Assembly (NCBI RefSeq): GCF_900107665.1
Contig: NZ_FNQT01000002.1
Coordinates: forward strand, 374,286 to 438,285
Direction of reading: 5' to 3'
Origin: Haloplanus vescus
Lineage (GTDB): Archaea > Halobacteriota > Halobacteria > Halobacteriales > Haloferacaceae
Length of the DNA stretch: 64,000 nucleotides
Shown here: positions 53,493 through 62,444 of the stretch, in pieces
How positions within the stretch are numbered: position 1 is the first letter of the stretch
Layout: every line of letters starts with the position of its first letter
The notes under the pieces: generated by a model
Told to the model about the DNA's origin: nothing
Databases searched by the model: none
What the model saw: only the letters and a program-made list of their open reading frames with translations
Position numbers and translations under genes: made by a program

Positions 53493-55555
53493 CCTTCCAG
53501 TTCGCTCTTTGCGACCTCCGCGCCGGCGAACTCGAGGACCTCCTGAGCCCCCTCGCGGGAGTAGCCCTGTTCTATCAGCGCGTCCACCCACGCGCTCCGC
53601 TCGTCGTCGTCGAGTTCGTTCGCGGACACCAGCGCCGAGAAGTTGATGTTGTGTTTCTTGTCCTCCCAGAGCTTGCGCTCCAGCGCGCGGCGCAGGCGGT
53701 CGTTGTCCTGCGGGTCGAACCCCTCGCCCTCGCGGGCGCGGCGACTCACCCAGTTGGAAACTTCCTGTCGGAAGTCGTCCTTGCGGTCGCTTGGAATCTC
53801 CAACTTCTCCTCGACGGAGCGCAGGAACGTCTCGTCCGGTTCCTGTTCGCGTCCCGTGAGCTCGTCGGTCACGGTGGCGTCGTCGATGTACGCCATCACG
53901 TGGTCCATGTACTTCTCGCCCTGGCGCTGGATTTCGTCCACGTCGTACGCGAGGGCGTGGCGCACGTCTTCGATGGCGCGCTCTTTGTACTCCTCGCGCA
54001 CGAGTTCGAGATAGCGGTGGTAGCGGTCGACGTTCGCCTCGGGGATGGAGCCGTGGTTTTCGAGGTTGCGCTCGAAGTGGGTGAATATCGAGAGCGGCGA
54101 GAGGTACGACCGGTCGCGGTGGGTGGCGTCCATGATGGCCTCGGCGATTTCGTCGCCGATGAACCGGGCCGAGACGCCGTCCATCCCCTCCGCGATGTCG
54201 GCGTTCGCCTCCCCCTCCTCGCGCAGCTTCTTGACGTCGATGTCGTCGGTCTCGTCGATTTCGCCGTTGTACGCCTTGGCCTTCTGGACGAGCGTCACCG
54301 TCTCGCCGTCGGGGTCGGTGATGCGCGTGAGGACGCCGAACAGCCCCGCCATCTCCATCGCGTGGGGTTCGATGTGCATGTCCGGCACGTCGGCGTTACG
54401 CAGCATCTTGCGGTAGATTTCGGCCTCCTCGCTGTACTCGAGGACGTACGGGAAGTCGATGCGCTTGGTGCGGTCGTTGAACGCCTCCATCTTCTCGTCG
54501 CCCTTCTTGTCCCGGTACTCGGGCATGTTCGTCCGCCCGACGATGACTTGGTCGATGTCGATGCGAGGGTTGTTCTTCGGCTTGATCGTCTGCTCCTGCG
54601 AGGCGTGCAGGAAGTCGTAGAGGAACTCGCGCTGGAGTTTCAGGAGTTCCTCGCCCGAGAACAGGCCCCGATTGGCGTTACAGAAGGCGCCGGAGTAGTC
54701 GAACGCGCGCGGGTCAGACTCGCCGTAGACGGCGATTTTGGAGTAGTTGACGTCGCCGGTCAGTTCCGTCTCGTCCTGATTTTTCTTGTCTTTGGGCTCG
54801 AACGTCTCGACGCACTGGCGCTTGTTCTCCGAGGCGACGAGCCGAACGATTTCGACGTGGTTGTCGAGGACGGCCTTCAGGTCGTCGTCGTAGTGGGCCA
54901 GCAGGCGGTCCATGTAGAACTCGCTCGCGGGGTCAAGCGACTGCTCGTTGCGGACCGTGTAGGGCGCGTCGAGCGACTCGTTCAGGCGTTCGAGCACTCG
55001 GTCCCGCTGTTCCTGTGGCAACAGGACGAGTGGGTCCTGATTCATCGGCGAGACGACGGTGTCGTCCGCTGGGTCCTGGTCGCGGACGATGTCACAGAGG
55101 TTCACCCACCGGAAGGTGTACATCCGCCCCGCGTCCTGTGCGGTGTAGTCCTCGAAGTAGCGCCGCACCAGCCAGTCGAAATGTGACTTCCCGGACCCGA
55201 CCGGGCCGAGGAGGAGTTTGATGCGTTTCTCCGGGCCGAGTCCCCGAGCGCCGCTTTTGACCTTGTTGACGAACTCGTGCATCGACTCGTGGACTTCCCG
55301 GCCGTAAAACGTGTTCTGCCCGTCGTGTAACGGGTCCTCCGAAGCCATGCGGTACTCCACGACGCCGGCGTCCTCGTCGTACTCCGTCCCGTAGTGATCG
55401 AACATGTCGGCGACGCGTTGGTGGGCGTTGCGGGCGACTCGCGGGTCGTCGTACACCTCGTCCAAGTACCAGTCGAAGTGCCTTGCTTCGCGGAGGTCCG
55501 ACGGGACTGATTCCTTGTACTCCTGGCTGAGGTCTTCGAGGGTTTCCTTCGTCAT
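53489..55555 (-). CDS. prkA1: PrkA-type AAA+ serine protein kinase, first copy
   Basis: 688 residues, close in length to bacterial PrkA/YeaG. The N-terminus has the PrkA block REVHESMHEFVNKVKSGARG, then Walker A GPVGSGKS (117-124). QVIVGRTNMPEYRDKKGDEK and FDYSGAFCNANRGLFSGEEL are family-typical, and the C-terminal region has the PrkA domain (RVHDELTGREQEPDETFLRS-like segment near 600). ATG 55555 has a TATA (GATATTATC, 55590-55598) about 38 bases upstream, so a short leader is likely. First gene of the four-gene operon. Confidence 0.94.
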   Translation of the reverse strand: MTKETLEDLSQEYKESVPSDLREARHFDWYLDEVYDDPRVARNAHQRVADMFDHYGTEYDEDAGVVEYRMASEDPLHDGQNTFYGREVHESMHEFVNKVKSGARGLGPEKRIKLLLGPVGSGKSHFDWLVRRYFEDYTAQDAGRMYTFRWVNLCDIVRDQDPADDTVVSPMNQDPLVLLPQEQRDRVLERLNESLDAPYTVRNEQSLDPASEFYMDRLLAHYDDDLKAVLDNHVEIVRLVASENKRQCVETFEPKDKKNQDETELTGDVNYSKIAVYGESDPRAFDYSGAFCNANRGLFSGEELLKLQREFLYDFLHASQEQTIKPKNNPRIDIDQVIVGRTNMPEYRDKKGDEKMEAFNDRTKRIDFPYVLEYSEEAEIYRKMLRNADVPDMHIEPHAMEMAGLFGVLTRITDPDGETVTLVQKAKAYNGEIDETDDIDVKKLREEGEANADIAEGMDGVSARFIGDEIAEAIMDATHRDRSYLSPLSIFTHFERNLENHGSIPEANVDRYHRYLELVREEYKERAIEDVRHALAYDVDEIQRQGEKYMDHVMAYIDDATVTDELTGREQEPDETFLRSVEEKLEIPSDRKDDFRQEVSNWVSRRAREGEGFDPQDNDRLRRALERKLWEDKKHNINFSALVSANELDDDERSAWVDALIEQGYSREGAQEVLEFAGAEVAKSELEG

Positions 55556-55920
55556 TGTTCGGAGACTCGGTCCCGAGACAGCCGCGTGAGATATTATCCC
55601 ACGAGGCATGTGAACTCACACCACACCACGACCGCGACCGCGGGGTGGTCGTCGGTAGTGTCGGGAGTGGTGCGGGTGAGCCACCGGTGGCGTCTCGGTT
55701 CGCGTAACCGAGGCTATAACACTCATCAGATTCACATATTGATAAGCCTTCCCCTGATACAGTACTTTGACACGTCTGTCATATCGGACGGAAATCCCCT
55801 GACAGCCGTCGATACGGCCGCTATCGACGACAGTCGAACGAGAGGTAAGTCGGGAGACGAACGATTCGACCCGCTCGCTCGTCACGCGGCGCTTATGTGT
55901 GCGCCGGGGCGAGAGAGGAC
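55556..55920. other. Divergent regulatory region before prkA1
   Basis: 365 bases with no gene. The minus-strand TATA for prkA1 is at 55590-55598. An AT-rich block at about 55708-55790 contains TATA-like CTATAACAC and ATATTGATAAG and the inverted repeat TGACA-CGTC-TGTCA (55768-55781). The plus-strand TATA CTTATGTG (about 55891-55898) is 27 bases before ATG 55921. The spare length suggests regulation of the stress operon. Confidence 0.5.
55590..55598 (-). promoter_or_regulatory. prkA1 operon promoter
   Basis: GATATTATC (GATAATATC on the minus strand) predicts a start near 55566, leaving a leader of roughly 11 bases to ATG 55555. Confidence 0.5.
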
Positions 55921-56301
55921 ATGAGCTTCGAGACGCTCCCCGACGGGTGGACGGTCTGGCACCAAGAGCCAGACGGGCGCGCGATTCTCGCCTACCGACC
56001 GGACGTGTTCGACACGGAGGCGTTCCCCGCGGCCTGTCTCCCGACTGTCTACCTCTCGCCGGGGAGTCCGCGCCGCCGCCCCGGCGCCACCCAGCGCGAC
56101 GGCTGGACGGTCACGCTGTATCTCGAACCCGAAATCGACGTGCGAACCGAAACGGCCGACTCCCGAGCGGCGGGTATCGAGACGGCGATAGACTTCGCCC
56201 GCGCGTTCGCGGCCGGCGATATCGACTACCGGGGCGCGTATCAGGTCCCGCGCGACGACTACTTCGACCGACTGGACGAACTCGTCGGTCGCGAGGCTTA
56301 A
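55921..56301 (+). CDS. Conserved haloarchaeal protein (DUF5820-like)
   Basis: 126 residues, soluble, beginning MSFETLPDGWTVWHQEPDGR. It shows RAILAYRPDVFDTEAFPAAC and repeats the phrase DGWTV later, consistent with two short beta meanders. The DUF5820 label is from memory of haloarchaeal annotation. Leaderless promoter at about 55891-55898. The next gene follows 25 bases on. Function unknown. Confidence 0.7.
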   Translation: MSFETLPDGWTVWHQEPDGRAILAYRPDVFDTEAFPAACLPTVYLSPGSPRRRPGATQRDGWTVTLYLEPEIDVRTETADSRAAGIETAIDFARAFAAGDIDYRGAYQVPRDDYFDRLDELVGREA

Positions 56302-56326
56302 CCACTCGGACCGAGAACCCCCGTCT

Positions 56327-56776
56327 ATGTCCGAGGTCACGCTTATCGGCACGCGTCTCGCCGAGGTCGGCCGCGAGTTCGTCTTCCGCGGCGAATCCAG
56401 CGCGTGCGAGGGCTGTCCGTATCGCAGTCAGTGTCTCGACCTCGATACTGGCACGCGATACAAGATTACCGACGTCCGCGAGAACGCACAGACGCTCGAC
56501 TGTGCCGTCCACGCCGACGGCGTTCGCGCCGTCGAGGTCGAACCCACGACCATCCCCGCCAACGTCCCCTCGAAGGCCGCCTACGCCGGCAGTAAAGCGT
56601 CGCTCTCGGGGCCGTGTCCACACACCGACTGTCCCAGTCACGCCTACTGTGTCCCCGACGGCGCCGACTTCGATTCCGAATATCGCATCGACGAGGTGCT
56701 CGGGGACCCGCCCCACGACTACTGTATGCTCGACCGCGACCTCACGCTGGTCGAACTCGCGCCGCCCGACTCCTGA
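56327..56776 (+). CDS. UPF0179 family cysteine-rich protein
   Basis: 149 residues. Two Cys clusters are evident: ACEGCPYRSQCLD (about 27-37) and GPCPHTDCPSHAYC (about 95-108), plus later DYCMLD, suggesting metal or iron-sulfur binding. The family is archaeal and uncharacterised. Its last 58 bases overlap the end of the convergent aspartoacylase-like gene, so both C-termini are encoded by the same DNA on opposite strands. Confidence 0.87.
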   Translation: MSEVTLIGTRLAEVGREFVFRGESSACEGCPYRSQCLDLDTGTRYKITDVRENAQTLDCAVHADGVRAVEVEPTTIPANVPSKAAYAGSKASLSGPCPHTDCPSHAYCVPDGADFDSEYRIDEVLGDPPHDYCMLDRDLTLVELAPPDS

Positions 56777-57576
56777 CGCTCCTCGCGTTCGAACTCGCTC
56801 AGTTCGCCGATGCGCTCGCCCGCGTACCCGAAGACGTCCTCGTACCCTTCGGCCGACATCAAAATTGGGTAGAACGCTTCCTGTGCGACGTGTTCCGTGT
56901 CGTCCGCCGAGGCGAAGGGGACGCCCGGTTCGACGCGCTCGAAGTTCTCGACGAACACCTCGTGTCTCGACGCCGGCGCCTTCGACACCTTGCCAGTGAG
57001 TCGGAAGACCGGCACGTCGTGGCGCTCGTAGCCCGCATCTTCGGGCAGAACGCCCGTCGCCGCCAAGAACGCGGTCACGAGCTCGCGAGCGTTCGCCGCC
57101 GCCTCCTCCGACCACTGGAGCCCACACTCCACCTCGACGGTGCCGGGGTAGGAGATAAGTCGCCCCTCGGCGTAGTCAGCCGTCTCGACGACGGCATCGA
57201 CCGGGAGGCGGGCACAGCGCCCCGCCGTCTCGTGGTCGACGGTGTCGACCAGCGCGAACGGGTGGGCGTACGACTGCGTGGAGTGTAGCGCGAGCGTCGC
57301 ACAGCCGTCGAGTTCCGCGAGGAGGCGATGGGCCAAGCGTCGCTCGTGGCTCTCGGCGTCCGGGTCACCGGGGAACGCGCGATTGAGGTCCTCGTCGACG
57401 TACCGCACGTCGCGTTCGAGGGCGCGTTCGTTGGCGACGACGAACTTCACCGGGCGCTGGAAGTCGGGTGGGTCATCGAGCAACGCCTCGACTGCGTCCG
57501 GGCCACAGGGTTCGTCCCCGTGGATGCCAGCGACGACCGCCACCTCCGGGTCGTCGCCGAACTCTCGAACTCTCAT
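56719..57576 (-). CDS. Succinylglutamate desuccinylase/aspartoacylase-family zinc hydrolase
   Basis: 285 residues of the M14-like AstE/AspA group, which removes acyl groups from N-acyl amino acids. Zinc ligands His19 and Glu22 lie in VAGIHGDEPCG, the third His in LALHSTQSYAHPF. The substrate-binding Arg-like segment DLNRAFPGD is at about 63-71, and the catalytic Glu is likely in TVEVECGLQ. The substrate is unknown. The last 20 or so residues (GGASSTSVRSRSSIQ) run antisense through UPF0179 and look unlike the core. Confidence 0.83.
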   Translation of the reverse strand: MRVREFGDDPEVAVVAGIHGDEPCGPDAVEALLDDPPDFQRPVKFVVANERALERDVRYVDEDLNRAFPGDPDAESHERRLAHRLLAELDGCATLALHSTQSYAHPFALVDTVDHETAGRCARLPVDAVVETADYAEGRLISYPGTVEVECGLQWSEEAAANARELVTAFLAATGVLPEDAGYERHDVPVFRLTGKVSKAPASRHEVFVENFERVEPGVPFASADDTEHVAQEAFYPILMSAEGYEDVFGYAGERIGELSEFEREERQESGGASSTSVRSRSSIQ

Positions 57577-58031
57577 TGTCTGTCTCTAGCCGTCGGCGTT
57601 GAAGTGCGTTCCGTGTCTAGCGCCTCGGAAACCCGCGTGAAATACGCCTCCGTGGTCGGCACGGCAATTTCGAGTGTCGCGTACGGCGCGTCGACCGACC
57701 GCGTCGCCCCATGTGTCTCCCCGAACTTGAGGCGGAGCGTGGCCTCGCCCCGCGTCAGTTCGTACGCGTCGTGGCCGTCCGGCAGCGTCGAGAACACGGT
57801 CCCCGGTAGTCGTCGCTTGAGCGTCGCGAGGTCGGCGTCGACGTAGCACGTCGCTGTCTGGAGATGGTCGATACCACGGGTGAGGTCGGCGTACGTGTCC
57901 TCCGCGAGTTCGAGCGTGAGCGACGCTTCGTACCGGCCGCAGATGCGGTCCAGCGTCTCGAACGCGTCGTCGACGGGGCTGCTGGCGAGAATAGCACCGA
58001 TGGCCGCCGGGTCGGGCACATCGTCGGGCAC
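57573..58031 (-). CDS. Conserved-type hypothetical protein, 152 residues
   Basis: Acidic soluble protein. It starts at GTG 58031 ([20 protein letters not shown]) with [20 protein letters not shown] and a later beta-rich part [21 protein letters not shown] further upstream GTG at 58076 with a TATA about 26 bases away would add 15 basic residues, so the start is uncertain. It overlaps the aspartoacylase gene by 4 bases and is likely co-transcribed. Function unknown. Confidence 0.68.
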   Translation of the reverse strand: MPDDVPDPAAIGAILASSPVDDAFETLDRICGRYEASLTLELAEDTYADLTRGIDHLQTATCYVDADLATLKRRLPGTVFSTLPDGHDAYELTRGEATLRLKFGETHGATRSVDAPYATLEIAVPTTEAYFTRVSEALDTERTSTPTARDRQ

Positions 58032-58126
58032 GCGAGAACCGTACGCACGCCCCCGACTTGGGCGTTGTGAGGGCACGACGGCAGTCGCATCACAGACGTT
58101 ACACTCGTGGGTCGCCTACCACGGAT

Positions 58127-58621
58127 ATGGACGAGCACACCCGGGATTACTCCGTCGGGCCGCCGACGTCGGGTGACCCGACCGGGTGGCGAGCGGACCG
58201 CGGCGCGTCGAACGGCTGGGAGCACGGCACGCTCCGGCGCGCCGTCGTCCACGGCGTCCGCCTCTACAACGCGGGCGCGTTCCACGAGGCACACGACTGT
58301 TTCGAGGACGAGTGGTTCAACTACGGCAGCGGCACCACCGAGAGCGCCTTCTGCCACGGGATGGTGCAGGTCGCTGCCGGCGCGTACAAGCACTTCGACT
58401 TCGAGAACGACGACGGGATGCGCTCGCTGTTCGAGACGGCGTTACAGTACCTCCACGGCATCCCCGACGACTACTACGGTGTCGACGTGCGCGACGTGAA
58501 GGCCACACTCGACGCCGCCCTCGACGACCCGAGCGCGATAGAGGGCTGGCGCATCGAACTCGACGGAGAGTACCCCGACGCTGGCGACGCCGATTTCGCG
58601 TACGCCGACGCGTTGGAGTGA
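58127..58621 (+). CDS. DUF309 domain protein
   Basis: 164 residues. The DUF309 core has the helical signature [17 protein letters not shown] (about 48-64), in which His and Glu residues form a probable metal or catalytic site, then [14 protein letters not shown]. The family is small, helical and of unknown role. GTTACAC at 58098-58104 is 26 bases before ATG 58127, supporting this start over an in-frame upstream ATG at 58058. Confidence 0.8.
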   Translation: MDEHTRDYSVGPPTSGDPTGWRADRGASNGWEHGTLRRAVVHGVRLYNAGAFHEAHDCFEDEWFNYGSGTTESAFCHGMVQVAAGAYKHFDFENDDGMRSLFETALQYLHGIPDDYYGVDVRDVKATLDAALDDPSAIEGWRIELDGEYPDAGDADFAYADALE

Positions 58622-58625
58622 GCCC

Positions 58626-58769
58626 TCAGCCGAGCAGGTACTTCAGCCACGGGGTCGACTCGACGACACTCTGCCGTTCGAGGTAGGCGTCGACACCCAG
58701 AATCCGCCCGGCGCCGAACGCGACGGTCTGACCGAACATCTCCGTTTCGAGGGTGGCCCGTGGTAACAC
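58626..58769 (-). CDS. 47-residue small protein
   Basis: GTG at 58769 (minus) to TGA at 58626-58628. The product contains ETEMFGQTVAFGAGRILGVD and ends STPWLKYLLG. An in-frame stop lies just upstream, and the plus-strand CTATGG at 58791-58796 gives a minus-strand TATA-like box about 24 bases away. Its stop is 4 bases from the convergent DUF309 gene, matching the pattern of other convergent pairs here. No family recognised; an internal ATG would give 37 residues. Confidence 0.5.
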   Translation of the reverse strand: MLPRATLETEMFGQTVAFGAGRILGVDAYLERQSVVESTPWLKYLLG

Positions 58770-58814
58770 GCCTCGCGACGCGCGCCACCACTATGGCCGT
58801 TTCGGCGACAGGAA

Positions 58815-59012
58815 CTACGCCGACGCCTCGTAGCCCGCGTCCTCGACGGCGGCGACGAGGCTGTCGACGTCGGCCTCGCCGTCGACCGTCACCGATCCGG
58901 ACTCGTGGTCGGCAGTCGCGCCGGTAACGCCCGCGACGTCTTCGAGTGCCTCTTCGACCGTCTGCTCGCAGTGCGAACAGGACATTCCGTCGACGGTGAG
59001 CGTCCGTGACAT
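58815..59012 (-). CDS. copZ: Copper chaperone, heavy-metal-associated domain
   Basis: 65-residue single HMA domain of CopZ/Atx1 type. The copper site is GMSCSHC (Cys12 and Cys15) with fold typical of the family, ending VAAVEDAGYEASA. It probably delivers Cu(I) to the CopA pump encoded nearby. It is divergent from the Lrp/TRASH regulator; the shared region holds candidate operators. Confidence 0.93.
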   Translation of the reverse strand: MSRTLTVDGMSCSHCEQTVEEALEDVAGVTGATADHESGSVTVDGEADVDSLVAAVEDAGYEASA

Positions 59013-59051
59013 GCGCGTCGACCTACGGGAGGGGACACTTTCTGCGTTGTC

Positions 59052-59095
59052 CTTTCGAGAGCGGCGTATTTTCGAGATTCTACTTTGGAATCGAA
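59052..59095. promoter_or_regulatory. Candidate copper operator between copZ and regulator
   Basis: The sequence CTTTCGAGA (59052-59060) and the imperfect inverted repeat TTCGAGATTC (59071-59080) / GAATCGAA (59088-59095) lie in the divergent region. Their TTCGA core matches the palindrome upstream of copA at 59724-59738. Confidence 0.45.
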
Positions 59096-59141
59096 CGTAC
59101 GGGGCGAACGAATCTTGTGTCTCCAGTCCGTCCGTCCACCT

Positions 59142-59720
59142 ATGCGAGACTTCGACGAGACGGACATCGAGATTCTGTCCTTGCTCGCGAAAGACGCGCG
59201 GCGGCCGTTCAGCGCCATCGGCGAGGAAGTCGGCCTCTCCGGGCCGGCCGTTTCCGACCGCGTGACGCGACTCGAAGAGGCCGGAATCATCGAGGGCTTT
59301 ACCGTCGACGTGGACCGGTCGGTGCTTCGCGCGGGCGTGCCGGTGTTCGTGCGACTGTCGAGTCCCGACGACGTGGACGAACTCCGGGCGCGACTCGCCG
59401 ACGCTGACGGCGTCGAACACGTGTTCGTCACCGCCGAGGGCGGCGTCTGGTTCTACGGGCGCGCGGAGAGCCACAACGTCCGCCAGTGGGTCGAATCCCT
59501 CGTCGGCATCGCCGACTACTCGGTGACGCTCGTCGACGACGCCGAGTGGACGCCGTCGCTCGACGGCACCTCGTTCGCCGTCACCTGCGTCGAGTGCGGC
59601 AACACCGTCGACAGCGAGGGCGAGTCCGCGCGCATCGACGGCGACGTCTATCACTTCTGTTGCCCCTCCTGTCGCACTCGGTTCGAGGACCAGTACGAAC
59701 GGCTCTCCGAGGGCGCGTAG
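59142..59720 (+). CDS. Lrp/AsnC-type regulator with TRASH metal-binding domain
   Basis: 192 residues: an AsnC-type helix-turn-helix (about 4-50, FDETDIEILSLLAKDARRPF), an Lrp ligand-type domain (about 66-132), and a C-terminal TRASH domain (about 146-186) with cysteines at 149, 152, 173, 174 and 177 (CVECG and FCCPSC). TRASH domains are predicted copper sensors. Lying between copZ and copA, it likely controls both in response to copper, by analogy with archaeal CopT/CopR-type proteins. ATG 59142 is used; a longer in-frame start at 59085 is less likely. Confidence 0.88.
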   Translation: MRDFDETDIEILSLLAKDARRPFSAIGEEVGLSGPAVSDRVTRLEEAGIIEGFTVDVDRSVLRAGVPVFVRLSSPDDVDELRARLADADGVEHVFVTAEGGVWFYGRAESHNVRQWVESLVGIADYSVTLVDDAEWTPSLDGTSFAVTCVECGNTVDSEGESARIDGDVYHFCCPSCRTRFEDQYERLSEGA

Positions 59721-59723
59721 GCG

Positions 59724-59738
59724 CTTTCGATTCGAAAG
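59724..59738. promoter_or_regulatory. Palindrome upstream of copA, candidate operator
   Basis: CTTTCGA-T-TCGAAAG is a perfect 7-base inverted repeat, 3 bases after the regulator stop and 70 bases before ATG 59809. The probable copA TATA (ACTAAACG, about 59779-59786) lies downstream, so the palindrome is at an activator-like position. Confidence 0.5.
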
Positions 59739-59808
59739 TGTGCGGGGCGTTCGGTTCGGCTTCTCGAAGGCGCAAACGAACTAAACGAGGGTCCCGTAGG
59801 AGTAGGTA

Positions 59809-62403
59809 ATGAGCACCCGAACTGTCCACCTCGACGTGACGGGGATGTCCTGTGCCAACTGTTCGGCGACGGTTGGCGACGCCCTCGAATCGCTCGACGG
59901 CGTCGAGGACGCGGCCGTCAACTTCGCCACCGACGAGGCGAGCGTGGAGTACGACCCCGACGCGGTATCGCTTCGCGCCGTCGTCGACGCCGTCGAGGAT
60001 GCGGGCTACGGCGTCGTCACCGAGTCGGTGACCATCACCGTCTCGGACATGTCGTGTGCAAACTGCGCCGACGCCAACGAGACGGCACTGGAGGCGACAC
60101 CCGGCGTCGTCGAGGCGACGGTGAACTACGCCACCGACGAGGCGAGCGTCACCTACGTGCCCGCCGCCACCACCGTCGACGCTCTCTACGACGCCATCGA
60201 GGACGCGGGCTACTCGCCCGTCCGCGAACGCGACGATGACGAGGGCGGGGACGCCCGCGACGCCGCCCGCGATGCGGAGATTCGGCGGCAGCGACGCTTG
60301 ACGCTGTTCGGGGCCGTCCTCGCCGCGCCTCTCCTCTTCTTCCTCGCCGAGAAGTTCCTCCTCGGCGGCGGTGTCATCCCGGATAGCCTCTTCGGCGTCG
60401 ACTTCGGTTGGGCCGAGTTCGCCCTCGCGACGCCGGTGCAACTCGTCCTCGGCTGGTCGTTCTACAAGAACTCCTACACGGCGCTGGTGAAGAACCGCCG
60501 CGCCAACATGGACGTCCTCATCGCGCTGGGGTCGTCGACGGCGTACGTCTACTCCGTGGCCGTCCTCCTCGATCTGATCGCCGGCAGTCTCTACTTCGAC
60601 ACCGCGGCGCTCATCCTCGTGTTCATCACGCTTGGCAACTACCTCGAAGCCCGGTCGAAGGGGCAGGCCGGCGAGGCACTCCGGAAACTACTGGAGATGG
60701 AAGCCGAGACGGCGACGCTCGTCGACGATGATGGGAACGAAACGGAGGTGCCACTCGAAGACGTCGCCGTCGGCGACCGGATGAAGGTCCGCCCCGGCGA
60801 GAAGATTCCGACCGACGGCGTCGTCGTCTCCGGGCAGTCGGCCGTCGACGAGTCGATGGTCACCGGCGAGTCCATCCCCGTCGAGAAGGAGGCGGGCGAC
60901 GAGGTAGTCGGGTCGACCATCAACGAGAACGGCGTCCTCGTCGTCGAGGCGACGAAAGTCGGCGAGGACACGGCGCTCAAACAGATAGTCCGGACCGTCA
61001 AGGAGGCCCAGTCCCGCCAGCCAGACATCCAGAATCTCGCGGACCGCATCTCCGCGTACTTCGTCCCCGCGGTCATCGGCAACGCCCTGTTCTGGGGCGT
61101 CGTCTGGTATCTCTTCCCCGAGGTACTCGCGGGCGCCGTCGGATGGCTCCCGCTCTGGGGCCTCGTGGCCGGCGGCCCCGCCGTCGCCGGCGGCACCGTC
61201 TCCGTCTTCGAGTTCGCCGTCGTCGTCTTCGCCTCCGCCGTCCTCATCGCCTGCCCCTGCGCGCTGGGCTTGGCGACCCCCGCCGCGACGATGGTCGGGA
61301 CGACAATCGGCGCCCAACACGGCGTCCTGTTCAAGGGCGGGGACGTACTCGAACGCGCGAAAGACGTCGATACGGTGGTCTTCGACAAGACGGGCACCCT
61401 CACCAGAGGCGAGATGGAGCTGACGGACGTGGTGGCTATCCGCGACGGCGCGGCGGCAACCGACGGCGGCCAACTCGAACCGACCGACGCCGACCCGGAC
61501 GAGTCCGAGGTGCTCCGCCTCGCCGCGACGGCCGAACGCGGCAGCGAACACCCCCTCGCTCGCGCCATCGTCGACGGCGCCGAGGCGCGCAGCATCGAGG
61601 TCGGTGACCCCGACGACTTCGAGAACGTCCCCGGCCACGGCGTGCGGGCCACCGTCGACGGCGCGACGGTGCTGGTCGGCAACCGCAAACTCCTCCGCGA
61701 CAACGGTATCGACCCCGAACCCGCCGCCGAGACGATGACGCGACTGGAACGCGAGGGGAAGACGGCGATGCTGGTCGGTCGCGTCCCCGCCGACGGCGCG
61801 GGCGAACTCCTCGGCGTCGTCGCCGACGCGGACACGGTGAAACCGAGCGCACGGGACGCCGTGACCGCCCTCCGAGAGCGCGGCATCGACGTGATGGTGC
61901 TCACGGGCGACAACGAGCGGACGGCCCGCGCCGTGGCCGAACAGGTGGGTATCGACCCCGAGAACGTCCGCGCCGAGGTGCTCCCAGAGGACAAGTCCGA
62001 GGCCGTCGAGGCGATTCAGGACGAGGGCCGGCGGGCGATGATGGTCGGCGACGGCGTCAACGACGCCCCCGCCCTCGCGGTGGCCTACGTCGGGTGTGCC
62101 ATCGGAAGCGGGACTGACGTGGCCATCGAGGCGGCGGACGTGACGCTGATGCGCGACGACCCGCTTGACGTGGTGAAGGCCATCCGCATCTCGGCGGCGA
62201 CGCTCTCGAAGATAAAGCAGAACCTCGTCTGGGCGCTCGGCTACAACACCGCGATGATTCCGCTGGCGTCGCTCGGCCTCCTCCAACCCGTCCTCGCCGC
62301 GGTGGCGATGGCGATTTCCAGCGTCTCCGTGCTGACAAACAGCCTCCTCTTCCGTCGGTACACGCCGGACCACGACTACCGACTGCTGGGCTGGCTCCGC
62401 TGA
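59809..62403 (+). CDS. copA: Copper-exporting P1B-type ATPase with two metal-binding domains
   Basis: 864 residues. Two N-terminal HMA domains carry MSCANC (Cys15/18) and MSCANC (Cys83/86). Eight membrane helices include the ion-site CPC motif (Cys482-Pro-Cys484). The catalytic parts are the phosphorylation site DKTGT (Asp526), the P1B SEHPLA motif, TGES in the actuator domain and GDGVNDAP (747-754). The paired Cys motifs mark a Cu(I) exporter rather than a zinc or cadmium pump. It is in a module with the copper regulator and copZ. Confidence 0.97.
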   Translation: MSTRTVHLDVTGMSCANCSATVGDALESLDGVEDAAVNFATDEASVEYDPDAVSLRAVVDAVEDAGYGVVTESVTITVSDMSCANCADANETALEATPGVVEATVNYATDEASVTYVPAATTVDALYDAIEDAGYSPVRERDDDEGGDARDAARDAEIRRQRRLTLFGAVLAAPLLFFLAEKFLLGGGVIPDSLFGVDFGWAEFALATPVQLVLGWSFYKNSYTALVKNRRANMDVLIALGSSTAYVYSVAVLLDLIAGSLYFDTAALILVFITLGNYLEARSKGQAGEALRKLLEMEAETATLVDDDGNETEVPLEDVAVGDRMKVRPGEKIPTDGVVVSGQSAVDESMVTGESIPVEKEAGDEVVGSTINENGVLVVEATKVGEDTALKQIVRTVKEAQSRQPDIQNLADRISAYFVPAVIGNALFWGVVWYLFPEVLAGAVGWLPLWGLVAGGPAVAGGTVSVFEFAVVVFASAVLIACPCALGLATPAATMVGTTIGAQHGVLFKGGDVLERAKDVDTVVFDKTGTLTRGEMELTDVVAIRDGAAATDGGQLEPTDADPDESEVLRLAATAERGSEHPLARAIVDGAEARSIEVGDPDDFENVPGHGVRATVDGATVLVGNRKLLRDNGIDPEPAAETMTRLEREGKTAMLVGRVPADGAGELLGVVADADTVKPSARDAVTALRERGIDVMVLTGDNERTARAVAEQVGIDPENVRAEVLPEDKSEAVEAIQDEGRRAMMVGDGVNDAPALAVAYVGCAIGSGTDVAIEAADVTLMRDDPLDVVKAIRISAATLSKIKQNLVWALGYNTAMIPLASLGLLQPVLAAVAMAISSVSVLTNSLLFRRYTPDHDYRLLGWLR

Positions 62404-62415
62404 ACCCCGCAGTCC

Positions 62416-62422
62416 CTTTATC
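62416..62422 (+). promoter_or_regulatory. Promoter of the gamma carbonic anhydrase gene
   Basis: CTTTATC is centred 26 bases before ATG 62445, so this gene has its own leaderless promoter and is not just read through from copA. Confidence 0.5.
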
Positions 62423-62444
62423 CTCCTGTCGCGAAGGCGCGCGC

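Noticed and set aside
60688-62373. Long minus-strand frames opposite copA
   Set aside because: Same cause; composition is His/Arg/Val-rich and copA motifs are complete on the other strand. Similar shadows opposite trpE (8751-9950) and the sensor kinase (4174-5325) were also dropped.
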